From: Spirochaetes bacterium GWB1_27_13
Lineage (GTDB): Bacteria; Spirochaetota; GWE2-31-10; MWDO01
Assembly (NCBI GenBank): GCA_001829125.1
Contig: MIAN01000190.1
Span: 1-33,377 of the forward strand
Direction of reading: 5' to 3'
DNA: 33,377 bases
Part shown: positions 17,082 through 26,126 of the stretch, in pieces
Numbering within the stretch: the first letter of the stretch is position 1
Layout: each line of letters opens with the position of its first letter
The notes under the pieces: model-generated
The model's input: the letters and a program-made list of their open reading frames with translations, nothing else
Database searches by the model: none
Told to the model about the DNA's origin: nothing
Made by a program: the position numbers and the translations under genes

Positions 17082-18737
17082 TTATTTCATATTTTCTGAT
17101 ATTTTGATTGAGGTTATTCCACCATTTATATTATAAACTTTTTGAAAGCCAGCACCTTTTAAAATTCGTTCTGCAACATAACCTCTAAGACCAACATGTC
17201 CATAAATATAAATAATTTTTTCTTTTGGTATCTCTCCGATTCTTTTTCTAATTTCATCAAGAGGAATCCATAAACTATTTAATAAATGTTCTTTTTGATA
17301 CTCAATTTTTGTCCTAATATCAAGAATCAATAAATCCTCGTCAAAATTTATTTCACTTAAAGTTACAGAATTTGATATGCCATCGAGTTTATTAGCAGCA
17401 ACCATTCCAATAACATTTATAGGGTCTTTATAAGTACTAATATCTGGAGTATAACAAAGATTAAGGTTTACCAAATCATCTACCGTAAGACTTGAATAAA
17501 TTGCTGTTGCAAAAACATCGAGTCTTTTATCTACGCCTTCACCTTTTCCGCAAATCTCTGCTCCTAATATTTTACGAGTCTTATTATCAATTATAACTTT
17601 TATATGAATTTTGGCTGAGCCAGAAATAAATCTTTCATAATTTCCATTAAAAATTGTCAAACTTGATATATCAAAGCCTTTTTCTTTTGCTGTATTCTCT
17701 GATAATCCAGTAATACCAATAGAAAGTTTGTTAAATTTTAAAAATTTTGTGCCTATTATTCCTTTAAACTCAAGAGGTACACCACCAGCAACAGAGCCAG
17801 CTACACGACCTTGAAATTGTGCATTACCTAAAAAGTAAGAAATTTCGTTTTCTTTAGTTATCAAATTAAAAGATTCTGCTACACTTCCTACTGCAAAAAT
17901 ATCTTGTTTTTTTGTCTCCATATTTTCATTCACCAATATTCCACCATTATCACCAACAGGAATATCGATTTGATATGCAAGATGCGTATTTGGTTTCAAA
18001 TCTTTGCAATATATAACAACTTGAGTATCAATAGAATAATTACTTAATTCTAATTTATAGATTACAGAATTTTCATTTTTTATATATCTATCTATTGTTG
18101 TATTTAGAAAAACTCTGGTACCTGAGCGAGAAAATTCTTCTTTTAAAAGAAAACTAAACTCATCATCAAGTTCTTTAAATAATTTATTTTCTTCAGAAAT
18201 GATATTTACAATAAACCCAGAATTAACAAAGGCATTAGCAAGTATTAAAGCAAAATAATTTTCGCCAATGATTGTAATATTTCTTGCCGAGGTTTTGTCT
18301 ATATAATTCCTAATAGCAATAGCATCGTCAAGATTTGTTATTTTAAAGAAATTTGGGCAATTGTTTTTGTAAGAAACTCCAAATTTGCTTCCATTTGCCA
18401 AAATTAATTTATCATAACTTTTTTCTGACGTTGTGTTAGTTTTTAGATTTTTTATTACGACTTTTTTCTCATTGTCGTCGATTTTCGTCACTTCAGAATT
18501 TTTTATTACATTGATTTTGTAGATATTGGCAAGTTTTTCTTCATAATCAGATATAATACCATTCTTATCTTTAATTTTTCCACATATAAACGCTGGTAAT
18601 GCAGATATTGGGTATGCTACATAATTCGACATCTCAATTATTGTTATTTCTGCATCCTCATTGATTCTTCTTGCTCTTGTCGCAGCTGAAACTCCAGCAG
18701 TTCCACCGCCAACGATTACTATTTTAACATTATTCAT
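17082..18737 (-). CDS. CoA-disulfide reductase / NADH oxidase-like flavoprotein with C-terminal rhodanese domain, both catalytic cysteines replaced
   Basis: The 551-residue protein has an N-terminal FAD motif (GGGTAGVSAATRARR, from Gly10), a second nucleotide-binding segment (ITIIGENYFALILA), a FAD-closing DIFAVGS and a dimerisation domain. A rhodanese domain (about 465-551) is fused at the C-terminus. This is the CoADR-RHD architecture. The redox cysteine expected in a SCGLPY motif is Ser45 (YPISALP), though a Cys lies seven residues on at 52. The rhodanese nucleophile expected in YCxVGLRG is Gly513 (YGHVGLRG). The ITIIGENY motif also lacks the usual GGGYIG. It probably still binds FAD but should not perform the standard persulfide or CoA-disulfide chemistry. 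It precedes gcvH by 52 bp. Confidence 0.8.
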   Translation of the reverse strand: MNNVKIVIVGGGTAGVSAATRARRINEDAEITIIEMSNYVAYPISALPAFICGKIKDKNGIISDYEEKLANIYKINVIKNSEVTKIDDNEKKVVIKNLKTNTTSEKSYDKLILANGSKFGVSYKNNCPNFFKITNLDDAIAIRNYIDKTSARNITIIGENYFALILANAFVNSGFIVNIISEENKLFKELDDEFSFLLKEEFSRSGTRVFLNTTIDRYIKNENSVIYKLELSNYSIDTQVVIYCKDLKPNTHLAYQIDIPVGDNGGILVNENMETKKQDIFAVGSVAESFNLITKENEISYFLGNAQFQGRVAGSVAGGVPLEFKGIIGTKFLKFNKLSIGITGLSENTAKEKGFDISSLTIFNGNYERFISGSAKIHIKVIIDNKTRKILGAEICGKGEGVDKRLDVFATAIYSSLTVDDLVNLNLCYTPDISTYKDPINVIGMVAANKLDGISNSVTLSEINFDEDLLILDIRTKIEYQKEHLLNSLWIPLDEIRKRIGEIPKEKIIYIYGHVGLRGYVAERILKGAGFQKVYNINGGITSIKISENMK

Positions 18738-19140
18738 ATTTTATAAACCTTATAATTTAAAAAGATTTGCATTCTATATATAAAAAAAATGTAAAAAAAG
18801 CAACAAAAACTACATTGAAATTGAAAACGTAAATGGATTTTTATAATTTGTAAAGATTTCCTTGTAAATAAGTTGATTGAATTGTCTGGTTTTATGACAA
18901 CAACTGCTTTGTCTAATAATTTGCAATTTCCAAAATTTAATAAAATCATTATAATCCGTATATACATATAGTTTTTAAACTTTCTCACTTTGTATTTATA
19001 TTATTCTAAATATTAGAAATCAGATCAAATTTTTGCTTTCTATTGAATATTTTTATAAAAAAAAACTTTATTTTGCCATTTTTTTAGAATTTAAATTATA
19101 ATTATTTAGTATTTATCAAAAAGAATATTAGGGGGTAAGC
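18738..19140. other. Divergent intergenic region between the flavoprotein and cheW
   Basis: The 84-residue minus-strand ORF here is compositionally biased and has no supporting ribosome site, so it is not annotated. The only element seen is the candidate cheW promoter at its right end. Confidence 0.5.
19073..19102 (+). promoter_or_regulatory. Candidate sigma-70 promoter of cheW-mcp
   Basis: TTGCCA, an 18-bp spacer and TATAAT end 38 bp before the cheW start codon. It is the best promoter-like match in the interval. Confidence 0.5.
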
Positions 19141-19662
19141 ATGACAGAAAATAAAGCTCAATTTGAAGCTGATATTATGATGGTCGATGATGACGATGAC
19201 GACACGATGGCAAATCGATACCTTTCTTTTAGAATCGAAAATGAGGATTATGGAATACCAATCCAAAATGTTATAGAAATTATCGAATTACAAAAAATTA
19301 TCGAAATCCCAGACATGCCAGACTTTGTAAAAGGTGTTATTAATTTGCGGGGTAGAGTGATACCAATAATGGATTTGCGGCTTAGGTTTCATTTTGTGGA
19401 AAAAGAACATGATGACAGGACTTGTATTGTTATTGTCAACATAAATGATTCTCGCATAGGGCTGATTGTTGACCGTGTGGAAGAAGTTTTAGAAATTTCA
19501 GCTAATAATGTTGAACCACCACCAAAATTTAAAAACAAATCCAACGCAGAGCAATATATCAGTGGTTTGGGTAAAACTGGTGATAGTATCAAAATTATTT
19601 TGGATGTGGGAAAAATAATTAGCGAAGATAATATGGAAGAGATAAAGAATATTGAATTATAA
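19141..19662 (+). CDS. cheW: Chemotaxis coupling protein CheW
   Basis: CheW bridges chemoreceptors and the CheA kinase. The 173-residue protein shows YLSFRIENEDYGIPIQNVIEII, the VKGVINLRGRVIPIMDLRLRF core and the later RIGLIVDRVEEVLEI strand, all typical of the paired SH3-like fold. An unusual acidic stretch, DDDDDD, lies within the first 22 residues before the domain begins. The start is set by ggggg 7 nt upstream of the ATG. The gene lies 21 bp before a chemoreceptor gene, so the two are made together. CheA is not in the window. Confidence 0.93.
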   Translation: MTENKAQFEADIMMVDDDDDDTMANRYLSFRIENEDYGIPIQNVIEIIELQKIIEIPDMPDFVKGVINLRGRVIPIMDLRLRFHFVEKEHDDRTCIVIVNINDSRIGLIVDRVEEVLEISANNVEPPPKFKNKSNAEQYISGLGKTGDSIKIILDVGKIISEDNMEEIKNIEL

Positions 19663-19683
19663 GAATAATACGAGGAGAATTAA

Positions 19684-21453
19684 ATGTTAGAAAAAATTAA
19701 GGTTGGACCAAAACTTATATCTGGATTTTTGTTAGTAGCAATTATTGCAGGTGCAATAGGTGTAATAGGAATGATAAATCTTACAACTATTGATGAGGCA
19801 GATAAATTACTTTATAAAAATATTACCCTACCAATATCTCAACTATTAAAAATTACTGAAGCATTTCAAAGGATAAGAATAAATGTAAGAGACCTTGCTG
19901 ATAATCAAACAAATGAAGAAAAAACTAAAATAATAAATACTATAAATGATTTGTCTAAAATTATAGAAGAAAATTCAAGCAGTTTTGAAAAGACAATACT
20001 TACTGATATTGGCAAAAAAGATTTTGAAGAATTTGTTGGTGCAAGAAAAGTGTATAGAGGACATCTCGATGAAATTATAAAGTTTATTAATCAAGGAAAA
20101 CTTCAGGAGGCAAAATTTATTATTGACGGGGATGCAAAAACAGCAGCACTTGCAGAACAAGCAGCAATAGATAAACTTGTTGAATCAAAACTATCAATTG
20201 CAAAAGAAACATCAAATAATAATACAAATCTTGCAAATTTATCAAGAATTGTTATGACAGTTGCAATTTTTATAGGTGTAATATTAGCTATAAGTCTTGG
20301 AATTTCTCTAACAATATCAATAACCAAACCTTTAAGAATACTCACAGAAGGAATAGGATATGTTTCTAAAGGTGACATTCAGATAAAAAAAATAAATCCA
20401 AAGGATATACAAAAAATAAACTCAAGAGGTGATGAACTTGGCAAAATAGGAAATGCTTTATTTATATTAATAGCCTATATTAAAGAAAAAGAAGAAATTG
20501 CAAAAACAATTGCTGATGGGAATTTAATCGTAGATGCAAAAATAGCATCAGATGAAGATGATTTTGGCAAAGCTTTTAGTCAAATGATAGCATCTTTAAA
20601 CGAAATTTTAGGACAAGTAAATACTTCTATTGATATGATTTCATCTGGATCAAATCAAGTTTCATCTGCAAGTCAATCTTTATCACAAGGAGCAACAGAA
20701 CAAGCAAGCTCACTTGAAGAAATAACATCATCTGTTACACAAATTAATAGTCAAGCAAAACAAAACTCAGAAAATGCAATGCAGGCAAATCAGATGGCAA
20801 AACAAGCAATGGAAGGAGCTAATCTTGGAAACAAACAAATGAAAGAATTGATTGTTGCAATGGCTGATATTAATAAATCTGCTGATGGTATAAAAAAAAT
20901 AGCAAAAGCAATTGATGACATAGCATTCCAAATAAACCTCTTGGCTTTAAATGCAAATGTAGAGGCAGCGAGGGCTGGAAAATATGGTAAAGGTTTTGCA
21001 GTAGTTGCTGATGAAGTACGAAATCTTGCAGTGCGAAGTGGTAATTCTGTTAAAGAAGCGACACAAATGGTAGAAGAGGCGATAAAAAACATAACAAACG
21101 GTACAAAAATGGTTGAAATAACGGCAAAACAAATAGAAGACATAGTAAATATAGCAAGTAAAGTTGCAAATATAGCAGAAGAGGTAACATCTGCAAGTAA
21201 AGAACAATCTCAAGGTTTAGACCAAATAAATATTGGTTTGGGACAAATTGATCAAGTAACTCAAGCAAACACAGCAAGTGCAGAAGAAACAGCCTCAGCT
21301 GCCGAAGAATTATCAAGCCAATCAGTGCAATTAAAAGGGATGATAGCAAAATTTAAATTAAAAGAACAAAGATTACTAACTAATAATAATGCAGTAATAA
21401 CTAAAGACATGATAGATTTAATCAGAAAGCAAATAGAAAAAGAGAATAGCTAA
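19684..21453 (+). CDS. Methyl-accepting chemotaxis protein
   Basis: The 589-residue receptor has a first membrane helix (about 11-33), an extracytoplasmic helical sensor domain of four-helix-bundle type (about 34-185), a second membrane helix (about 187-212) and a HAMP domain. The long signalling coiled coil follows. The tip that contacts CheA/CheW is intact: [39 protein letters not shown] (about 411-450). The C-terminus ends in [10 protein letters not shown] with no CheR-docking pentapeptide of the enterobacterial kind. It follows cheW by 21 bp with a gaggag ribosome site and ends at a strong terminator. The ligand is unknown. Confidence 0.93.
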   Translation: MLEKIKVGPKLISGFLLVAIIAGAIGVIGMINLTTIDEADKLLYKNITLPISQLLKITEAFQRIRINVRDLADNQTNEEKTKIINTINDLSKIIEENSSSFEKTILTDIGKKDFEEFVGARKVYRGHLDEIIKFINQGKLQEAKFIIDGDAKTAALAEQAAIDKLVESKLSIAKETSNNNTNLANLSRIVMTVAIFIGVILAISLGISLTISITKPLRILTEGIGYVSKGDIQIKKINPKDIQKINSRGDELGKIGNALFILIAYIKEKEEIAKTIADGNLIVDAKIASDEDDFGKAFSQMIASLNEILGQVNTSIDMISSGSNQVSSASQSLSQGATEQASSLEEITSSVTQINSQAKQNSENAMQANQMAKQAMEGANLGNKQMKELIVAMADINKSADGIKKIAKAIDDIAFQINLLALNANVEAARAGKYGKGFAVVADEVRNLAVRSGNSVKEATQMVEEAIKNITNGTKMVEITAKQIEDIVNIASKVANIAEEVTSASKEQSQGLDQINIGLGQIDQVTQANTASAEETASAAEELSSQSVQLKGMIAKFKLKEQRLLTNNNAVITKDMIDLIRKQIEKENS

Positions 21454-21498
21454 AATGGATAATGCTGATTAAAATGTATTATTTCTGTTATTCAAACC

Positions 21499-21533
21499 AA
21501 AAAAGCGATATTTTATAAAATATCGCTTTTTTT
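21499..21533. terminator. Bidirectional intrinsic terminator between mcp and glnK
   Basis: aaaaaagcgatatttta and its full complement form a palindrome with the GC core GCGAT/ATCGC and U-runs on both sides. It can end both the chemoreceptor transcript (+) and the amtB-glnK transcript (-). Confidence 0.85.
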
Positions 21534-21551
21534 ATAAGAAAATTATAAAAT

Positions 21552-21893
21552 TTAACCTATTGCATTAGGTCCTCGTTCTTCTGTTCTGATCCTAATACAT
21601 TCGTTTAGATCGTAGACGAATATTTTGCCATCGCCGACCTCACCTGTTTTAGCACCTTTAATTAGTGCTTTTATTGTTGGCTCAACAAATTCTTCGTTTA
21701 CTGCGATTTCTAACCTTATTTTTCTTAGGAGATTTCCGCTTTCTTTTGTTCCTCTATAATATTCTGTAACACCTTTTTGTCTTCCGTGTCCCAAAACCTC
21801 ACTTACTGTAATAAGATTTATACCAGCGTGGTAAAGTTCATCTTTTACTTCTTCCAATCTATGTGGTTGAATTATTGCAATTATTAATTTCAT
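21552..21893 (-). CDS. glnK: P-II nitrogen regulatory protein (GlnK/GlnB)
   Basis: At 113 residues it is full length, with [20 protein letters not shown], the T-loop region [13 protein letters not shown] and the C-terminal [22 protein letters not shown] nucleotide-binding signature. P-II proteins sense ATP/ADP and 2-oxoglutarate and plug AmtB when nitrogen is plentiful. The T-loop position for uridylylation (Tyr51 in enteric P-II) is Glu51, so this protein should not be regulated by GlnD at that site; Ser52 follows. It is 51 bp downstream of amtB in one transcription unit, the usual amtB-glnK pairing though in reversed order to enterics. It is read from the sigma-54 promoter upstream of amtB. 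Confidence 0.92.
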   Translation of the reverse strand: MKLIIAIIQPHRLEEVKDELYHAGINLITVSEVLGHGRQKGVTEYYRGTKESGNLLRKIRLEIAVNEEFVEPTIKALIKGAKTGEVGDGKIFVYDLNECIRIRTEERGPNAIG

Positions 21894-21944
21894 ATTAACC
21901 CCTTTTATTTAAATTATAGTAATAATGACTTAGAAAATCAAGGT

Positions 21945-23255
21945 TTATTCTATAACTGTATAACCTCGTTCGTTATGTTGCGTAATATCGAGTCCCATTG
22001 CTTCTTCTTTTTCGGAGACTCTCAAACCCATAAATATATCAATTACTTTAAATATTATTATAGTAAGAACAAGAGAATAAACAATTACTACAACAGAACC
22101 AAATACTTGTATAAAGAGTTGTTTTGGATTACCAAATAATAAGCCAGAGTATGCACTTTGGATTAGAGGGCTTGCAAAAACACCTACTATAATAGAACCA
22201 AAGATTCCACCTATACCATGAACACCAAAAGCATCCAATGCGTCATCGTATCCAATTTTATTTTTAACAAAAACTACCATAAAGTAACATATCAAACTTG
22301 ATGCAGCACCTATAACAATAGAAGCCCCAACATCAACAAATCCAGCTGCAGGTGTAATTGCTGCAAGCCCTGCTATCGCACCTGTTGCACTACCAAGCAT
22401 AGTAGGTTTTTTTACAAAAAATAAGTCAAGTATGAACCATATAACAACAGCAGCAGCAGCAGCAGTATTTGTAACAACAAAAGCATTAGCAGCAAGACCA
22501 TTTGCTCCTAAAGCACTACCAGCATTAAATCCAAACCATCCAAACCAGAGCATTGCAGCACCAAACATCGTAAAAGTTAGGTTATGAGGTGGAGTTGGCT
22601 TTAAGTATTTTCTTTTACCAATCATTATTGCCGCAACAAGACTTGCAATACCAGCATTTATATGTACTACTATACCACCAGCAAAATCAACTACTCCAAG
22701 TTTGAAAAGCCAACCATCAGTTGACCATATCCAGTGAGCAACTGGAAAATATACAAAAATACACCAAACTATAACAAATATTAAAAATGAAGAAAATTTC
22801 ATTCTTTCAGCAAAAGCACCTATTATTAACGCAGGTGTAATTACAGCAAACATTCCTTGATAAATTACAAAAAGAAGATGTGGAATTGTAGTTGCATAAG
22901 TATCGCTTGCTCCTAATCCAACATTCTTTAAGAAAGCAAAATCAAAGTTACCAATAAATCCGGGTATTAAAGATTTTGGGCTAAAAGAAAGTGTGTAGCC
23001 ACAAATTACCCACAAAAGACTAACAACAGCCAAAGTTATAAAACATTGCATTAAAATATTTAGAACATTTTTTCTTTTTACAAGCCCACCATAAAATAAA
23101 GCGAGTGCAGGGGCTGTCATAAACATAACCAATGCAGTAGATATTAACATCCAAGCTGTGTCACCAGAATTTATTTTTGATGTAACATCTTGAGAAAAAA
23201 CAAGTTGCGACAACAAAGTAAAAATCCCTAATAATAAAAATTTGAATCTTTTCAC
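21945..23255 (-). CDS. amtB: Ammonium transporter AmtB
   Basis: The 436-residue protein has a signal-peptide-like start (cleavage near FSQD) and then the Amt/Rh fold of eleven membrane helices. The pore twin histidines are His198 (DFAGGIVVHINAG) and His346 (DAFGVHGIGG). Conserved ALALFYGGLVRK-type and WFGWFGFNAGSALG segments are intact. It imports ammonium across the cytoplasmic membrane. The cytoplasmic tail is about 25 residues. It heads the amtB-glnK unit behind a sigma-54 promoter, so expression should rise under nitrogen limitation. Confidence 0.95.
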   Translation of the reverse strand: MKRFKFLLLGIFTLLSQLVFSQDVTSKINSGDTAWMLISTALVMFMTAPALALFYGGLVKRKNVLNILMQCFITLAVVSLLWVICGYTLSFSPKSLIPGFIGNFDFAFLKNVGLGASDTYATTIPHLLFVIYQGMFAVITPALIIGAFAERMKFSSFLIFVIVWCIFVYFPVAHWIWSTDGWLFKLGVVDFAGGIVVHINAGIASLVAAIMIGKRKYLKPTPPHNLTFTMFGAAMLWFGWFGFNAGSALGANGLAANAFVVTNTAAAAAVVIWFILDLFFVKKPTMLGSATGAIAGLAAITPAAGFVDVGASIVIGAASSLICYFMVVFVKNKIGYDDALDAFGVHGIGGIFGSIIVGVFASPLIQSAYSGLLFGNPKQLFIQVFGSVVVIVYSLVLTIIIFKVIDIFMGLRVSEKEEAMGLDITQHNERGYTVIE

Positions 23256-23319
23256 AATTTACTCCTAGAAAACAATAAAATGTAATAGTAATATAAAAAT
23301 TATTTTTCCGCGAAACAAA

Positions 23320-23335
23320 AGCAACTTGTGTGCCA
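23320..23335 (-). promoter_or_regulatory. Sigma-54 (RpoN) promoter of amtB-glnK
   Basis: On the minus strand TGGCACACAAGTTGCT matches the -24/-12 consensus TGGCAC-N5-TTGCW exactly, with the invariant GG and GC separated by 10 bp. It lies 65 bp upstream of the amtB start codon. Activator sites were not identified. Confidence 0.85.
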
Positions 23336-23598
23336 TTTTTATAAATTTCTGTATTTTTACAAATTTAAGCGATTTTTTTAGTCTTTTTTGATTGTTTTTG
23401 CTCGAAAATCAATTATTTACGATACAATATTGTATTCTTGTTATTTTTAACTAAACATATTTGTATTAAATAAGCATAAAAAAAATAATCATTAATTTAT
23501 TTGCTTTTTTTAATTTGTTTAATTAGAATTATTAAAATACAATATTTACAAAAAATTATTGGTTGAATTTTTTATTTTTTTGTGTTACAAGATATTTG

Positions 23599-23627
23599 TT
23601 GATATTTAAATATTCTTTTTGTATAAT
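23599..23627 (+). promoter_or_regulatory. Sigma-70 promoter of the ketosynthase operon
   Basis: TTGATA, a 17-bp spacer and TATAAT lie 46 bp before the start codon, with only one departure from consensus. Confidence 0.7.
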
Positions 23628-23672
23628 TAAAAATTAGGCATTAAGCACTTTCTATTTTTTTAAGGAAATATA

Positions 23673-24890
23673 ATGGAAAAAAGAAAAGTTGTAATTACTG
23701 GAATTGGTGCTATTTCTCCACTCGGTTTATCGATGGAAGAAACATGGGCAAATCTAATTGATGGTAAAAATGGAGTTAAAGAGCTTGAAAGATTTGCAAG
23801 CGAAGAATATAGAGCCCACAAGGCAGGTGAAGTTTATGGATTTGATATAAATAATTTTATAAATGATAAGAATTTAAAAAACATAGGTCTTTGTTCACAA
23901 TTTGGTGTTGCCGCTGCAAAGATGGCTTTGGACAATGCTAATCTAAAATTAACTGATACTGATAGAATTGGGGTGGTCATTGGTACAACAATGGGTGACG
24001 TCCAAGAACTTGAAAAAGTAGATGAAGATTATTTTTATAAAGGAATAGATGCTATAAATCCAAAATCAATGTTAAATTATCCAGCAAATGAAATAGCAAA
24101 AAATATAGCTTCTGTTTTTGGTTTTTACGGACCAAATAATACTTTTACAACAGCTTGTGCTGCTGGCAATTATGCTTATGGTTATGCTTATGATTGTATT
24201 CAAGATGGAACTGCAGATATAATGGTTGCAGGCGGAGCGGATGTTTTATCTCGCGTTGCCTTTGCTGGATTTAATAGACTATTTGCAGTTGCACCTGATG
24301 TCTGTCAACCATTTTGCCTTGACAGAAAAGGTATGATGGTATCAGAAGGTGCTGCCTTTTTAATTATGGAATCAGAAGAATCAGCAAAAAAAAGAGGTAC
24401 AAAAATACTCGCTGAATTTTTGGGTTACGCATTAAGTTGTGATGCTTTTGATATTACTATTCCACATGAAGAAGGAAAAGGTGCTATTGCAGTAATGAGT
24501 AGTGCAATAAAAAATGCAGGAATAAAAACTACTGATATTAATTATATAAACACCCACGGTACAGGTACAAAAGAAAACGATAGGGTTGAATCTCTTGCAA
24601 TAAAAGAAGTTTTTAAAGAACATTCAATTAAACTTTCGATTAGTTCAACAAAATCAATGCTTGGACATTTAATGGGGGCTTCAAGTGCTATTGAAGGTGC
24701 TATTTGTGTCAAAGTTTTACAAGAAAATATTATTCCACCTACAATAAATTTTACAACTCCTGATCCTGACTGTGATTTAGACATTGTTCCAAACATAGCA
24801 AAGAAAAAGCAAGTAGATTTTGTTATGTCGAATGCTTTTGCTTTTGGCGGAAATAATGCTTGTATAATAATGAAAAAATGGGAGGAATGA
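23673..24890 (+). CDS. Beta-ketoacyl-ACP synthase (FabF-like, catalytically complete)
   Basis: This 405-residue ketosynthase elongates acyl chains by decarboxylative condensation on an acyl carrier protein. The triad is complete: Cys162 in TTACAAGN, His295 in NTHGTGT and His332 in KSMLGHLMGA. NAFAFGGNNA lies near the end. Its neighbours are a catalytically dead homologue starting 2 bp after the stop and an ACP. It is therefore more likely the active half of a KS/chain-length-factor pair than the housekeeping FabF, although the sequence itself is FabF-like. A ribosome site aagga precedes the ATG. No reductase, dehydratase or acyltransferase is nearby, so it would have to draw those from elsewhere. 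Confidence 0.9.
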   Translation: MEKRKVVITGIGAISPLGLSMEETWANLIDGKNGVKELERFASEEYRAHKAGEVYGFDINNFINDKNLKNIGLCSQFGVAAAKMALDNANLKLTDTDRIGVVIGTTMGDVQELEKVDEDYFYKGIDAINPKSMLNYPANEIAKNIASVFGFYGPNNTFTTACAAGNYAYGYAYDCIQDGTADIMVAGGADVLSRVAFAGFNRLFAVAPDVCQPFCLDRKGMMVSEGAAFLIMESEESAKKRGTKILAEFLGYALSCDAFDITIPHEEGKGAIAVMSSAIKNAGIKTTDINYINTHGTGTKENDRVESLAIKEVFKEHSIKLSISSTKSMLGHLMGASSAIEGAICVKVLQENIIPPTINFTTPDPDCDLDIVPNIAKKKQVDFVMSNAFAFGGNNACIIMKKWEE

Positions 24891-24892
24891 TT

Positions 24893-26104
24893 ATGAAGAA
24901 TAAAATTGTTATTACAAAAACAGGAGCGATTTCTCCAATTGGCGTTGGCGTAGAGAATTTTATAAGTAATATTCAAAAAATAAATAATCCACAAGATATA
25001 AAAACTTTTGATACAGAAAAGTATGATATAAAAAAGGCTTTTGTTGCCAATGATTTTGATCCAAAACCAATACTTGGTGATAAAGGTCTAAGAAATTTTA
25101 ACAGAAACACTTTATTTATCTTATCTGCAATAAAAAAAGATATGGACAATGAGATAAATTATTTTAAAACAGAAGACAAAAGACTTGGGCTTACAATAGG
25201 AACTTGTTTTGGTAGCCTTCAATCAATTTCTGATTACGAACTTGATATTTTTGATAAAGGACCTCGTAAAATAAATCCAATGGGTTTTGGTAACACTGTT
25301 TTAAATAGCCCAACAAGTAGAGCAAACATCTGGTTTGGACTGACATCTCAAAGTACAACAGTTTCAACGGGAAGCATTTCTTCTGCTAAGGCTATTGAAT
25401 TTTCGATAGGTCAAATTAATAAGAATGTTGTTGATGCTATGATTTGTGGTGGTGCGGAAGAACTTAATATGCAAACATTCTTAGGATATTATTTAAATAA
25501 ATTTTTAACAAAAAATGAAGAAATCACTTGCTACGAAAAAAATTCAACTGGAACTATAATAAGTGAAGGTTGCGGACTTGCGTTACTCGAAACTTATGAA
25601 AATGCAGTGAAAAGAGGCGCAAAAATATTAGCTAGTATTTTAGGATATGGCACTTCTTTTTATGGAAGTATTGATAATACAAAAAATTTTAGCACAAAAG
25701 GTGTAGTTAATTCTATAAAAAATGCACTAAAAAATGGAAATATTGATACAAAAGATATTGATTTAGTTATAAGTAGTGCAAATGGTTTAACTCCTTTTGA
25801 CAGTATGGAAGAAAATTCTCTTATGGAAGTTTTTGGAGATAGGTTAACAGAAATTCCTGTTATCCCATTAAAATCTTTGATTGGAGAGACAATAGGGGCT
25901 TCTGGTTTATTTAGTATTGTAGCTGCTTCCAATATTAAAGACATAAAAGAGTTGCCTTTTGTTTATAAATATTCTAATGGACAAAAAAAATTAATAAAAG
26001 TAAATAATTTTAAAATAAATTATTCCAATTTTACAAAAATTTTGGTAAATTGTATATCTGAATGTGGAAACCATTCAGCAATTATACTGCAAATAGAAAA
26101 ATAA
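24893..26104 (+). CDS. Ketosynthase-like protein without catalytic triad (chain-length-factor-like)
   Basis: I chose the ATG at 24893 over the longer track ORF. It follows a gggagga ribosome site, leaves 2 bp after the previous stop, and aligns with the start of the active homologue (KIVITKTGAISPIG). The 403-residue protein keeps the thiolase fold, but each catalytic residue is changed. The Cys position is Ser161 (TTVSTGSISS), the first His is Ala296 (SSANGLT) and the second is Glu332 (KSLIGETIGA). The VSTG context resembles type II polyketide ketosynthases rather than FabF. By analogy with KS-beta/CLF subunits it should pair with the upstream enzyme and shape the product rather than catalyse. 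A decayed duplicate is possible, but the frame is intact and tightly coupled. Confidence 0.85.
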   Translation: MKNKIVITKTGAISPIGVGVENFISNIQKINNPQDIKTFDTEKYDIKKAFVANDFDPKPILGDKGLRNFNRNTLFILSAIKKDMDNEINYFKTEDKRLGLTIGTCFGSLQSISDYELDIFDKGPRKINPMGFGNTVLNSPTSRANIWFGLTSQSTTVSTGSISSAKAIEFSIGQINKNVVDAMICGGAEELNMQTFLGYYLNKFLTKNEEITCYEKNSTGTIISEGCGLALLETYENAVKRGAKILASILGYGTSFYGSIDNTKNFSTKGVVNSIKNALKNGNIDTKDIDLVISSANGLTPFDSMEENSLMEVFGDRLTEIPVIPLKSLIGETIGASGLFSIVAASNIKDIKELPFVYKYSNGQKKLIKVNNFKINYSNFTKILVNCISECGNHSAIILQIEK

Positions 26105-26126
26105 GAAAACCGTAGAGGAGAGTAAA

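Larger units (their letters stand above)
23256..23672. other. Divergent regulatory region between amtB and the ketosynthase
   Basis: It contains the sigma-54 promoter of amtB at its left end and a sigma-70 promoter for the ketosynthase genes at its right end. Between them is a perfect 14-bp palindrome, atacaatattgtat (23422-23435); its first ten bases recur at 23537-23546. No ORF of interest is present. Confidence 0.6.

Noticed and set aside
18734-18988. 84-residue minus-strand ORF upstream of the flavoprotein
   Set aside because: Low-complexity Ile/Phe/Lys composition, no ribosome site, overlaps the flavoprotein start and shows no motif.
20947-21349. Overlapping minus-strand ORFs opposite the chemoreceptor
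   Set aside because: They are shadows of the coiled-coil codon pattern of the receptor gene.
24860-24892. Longer N-terminus of the second ketosynthase in the ORF track
   Set aside because: The upstream ATG lies inside the preceding gene; the ATG at 24893 has a proper ribosome site and matches the homologue's start.
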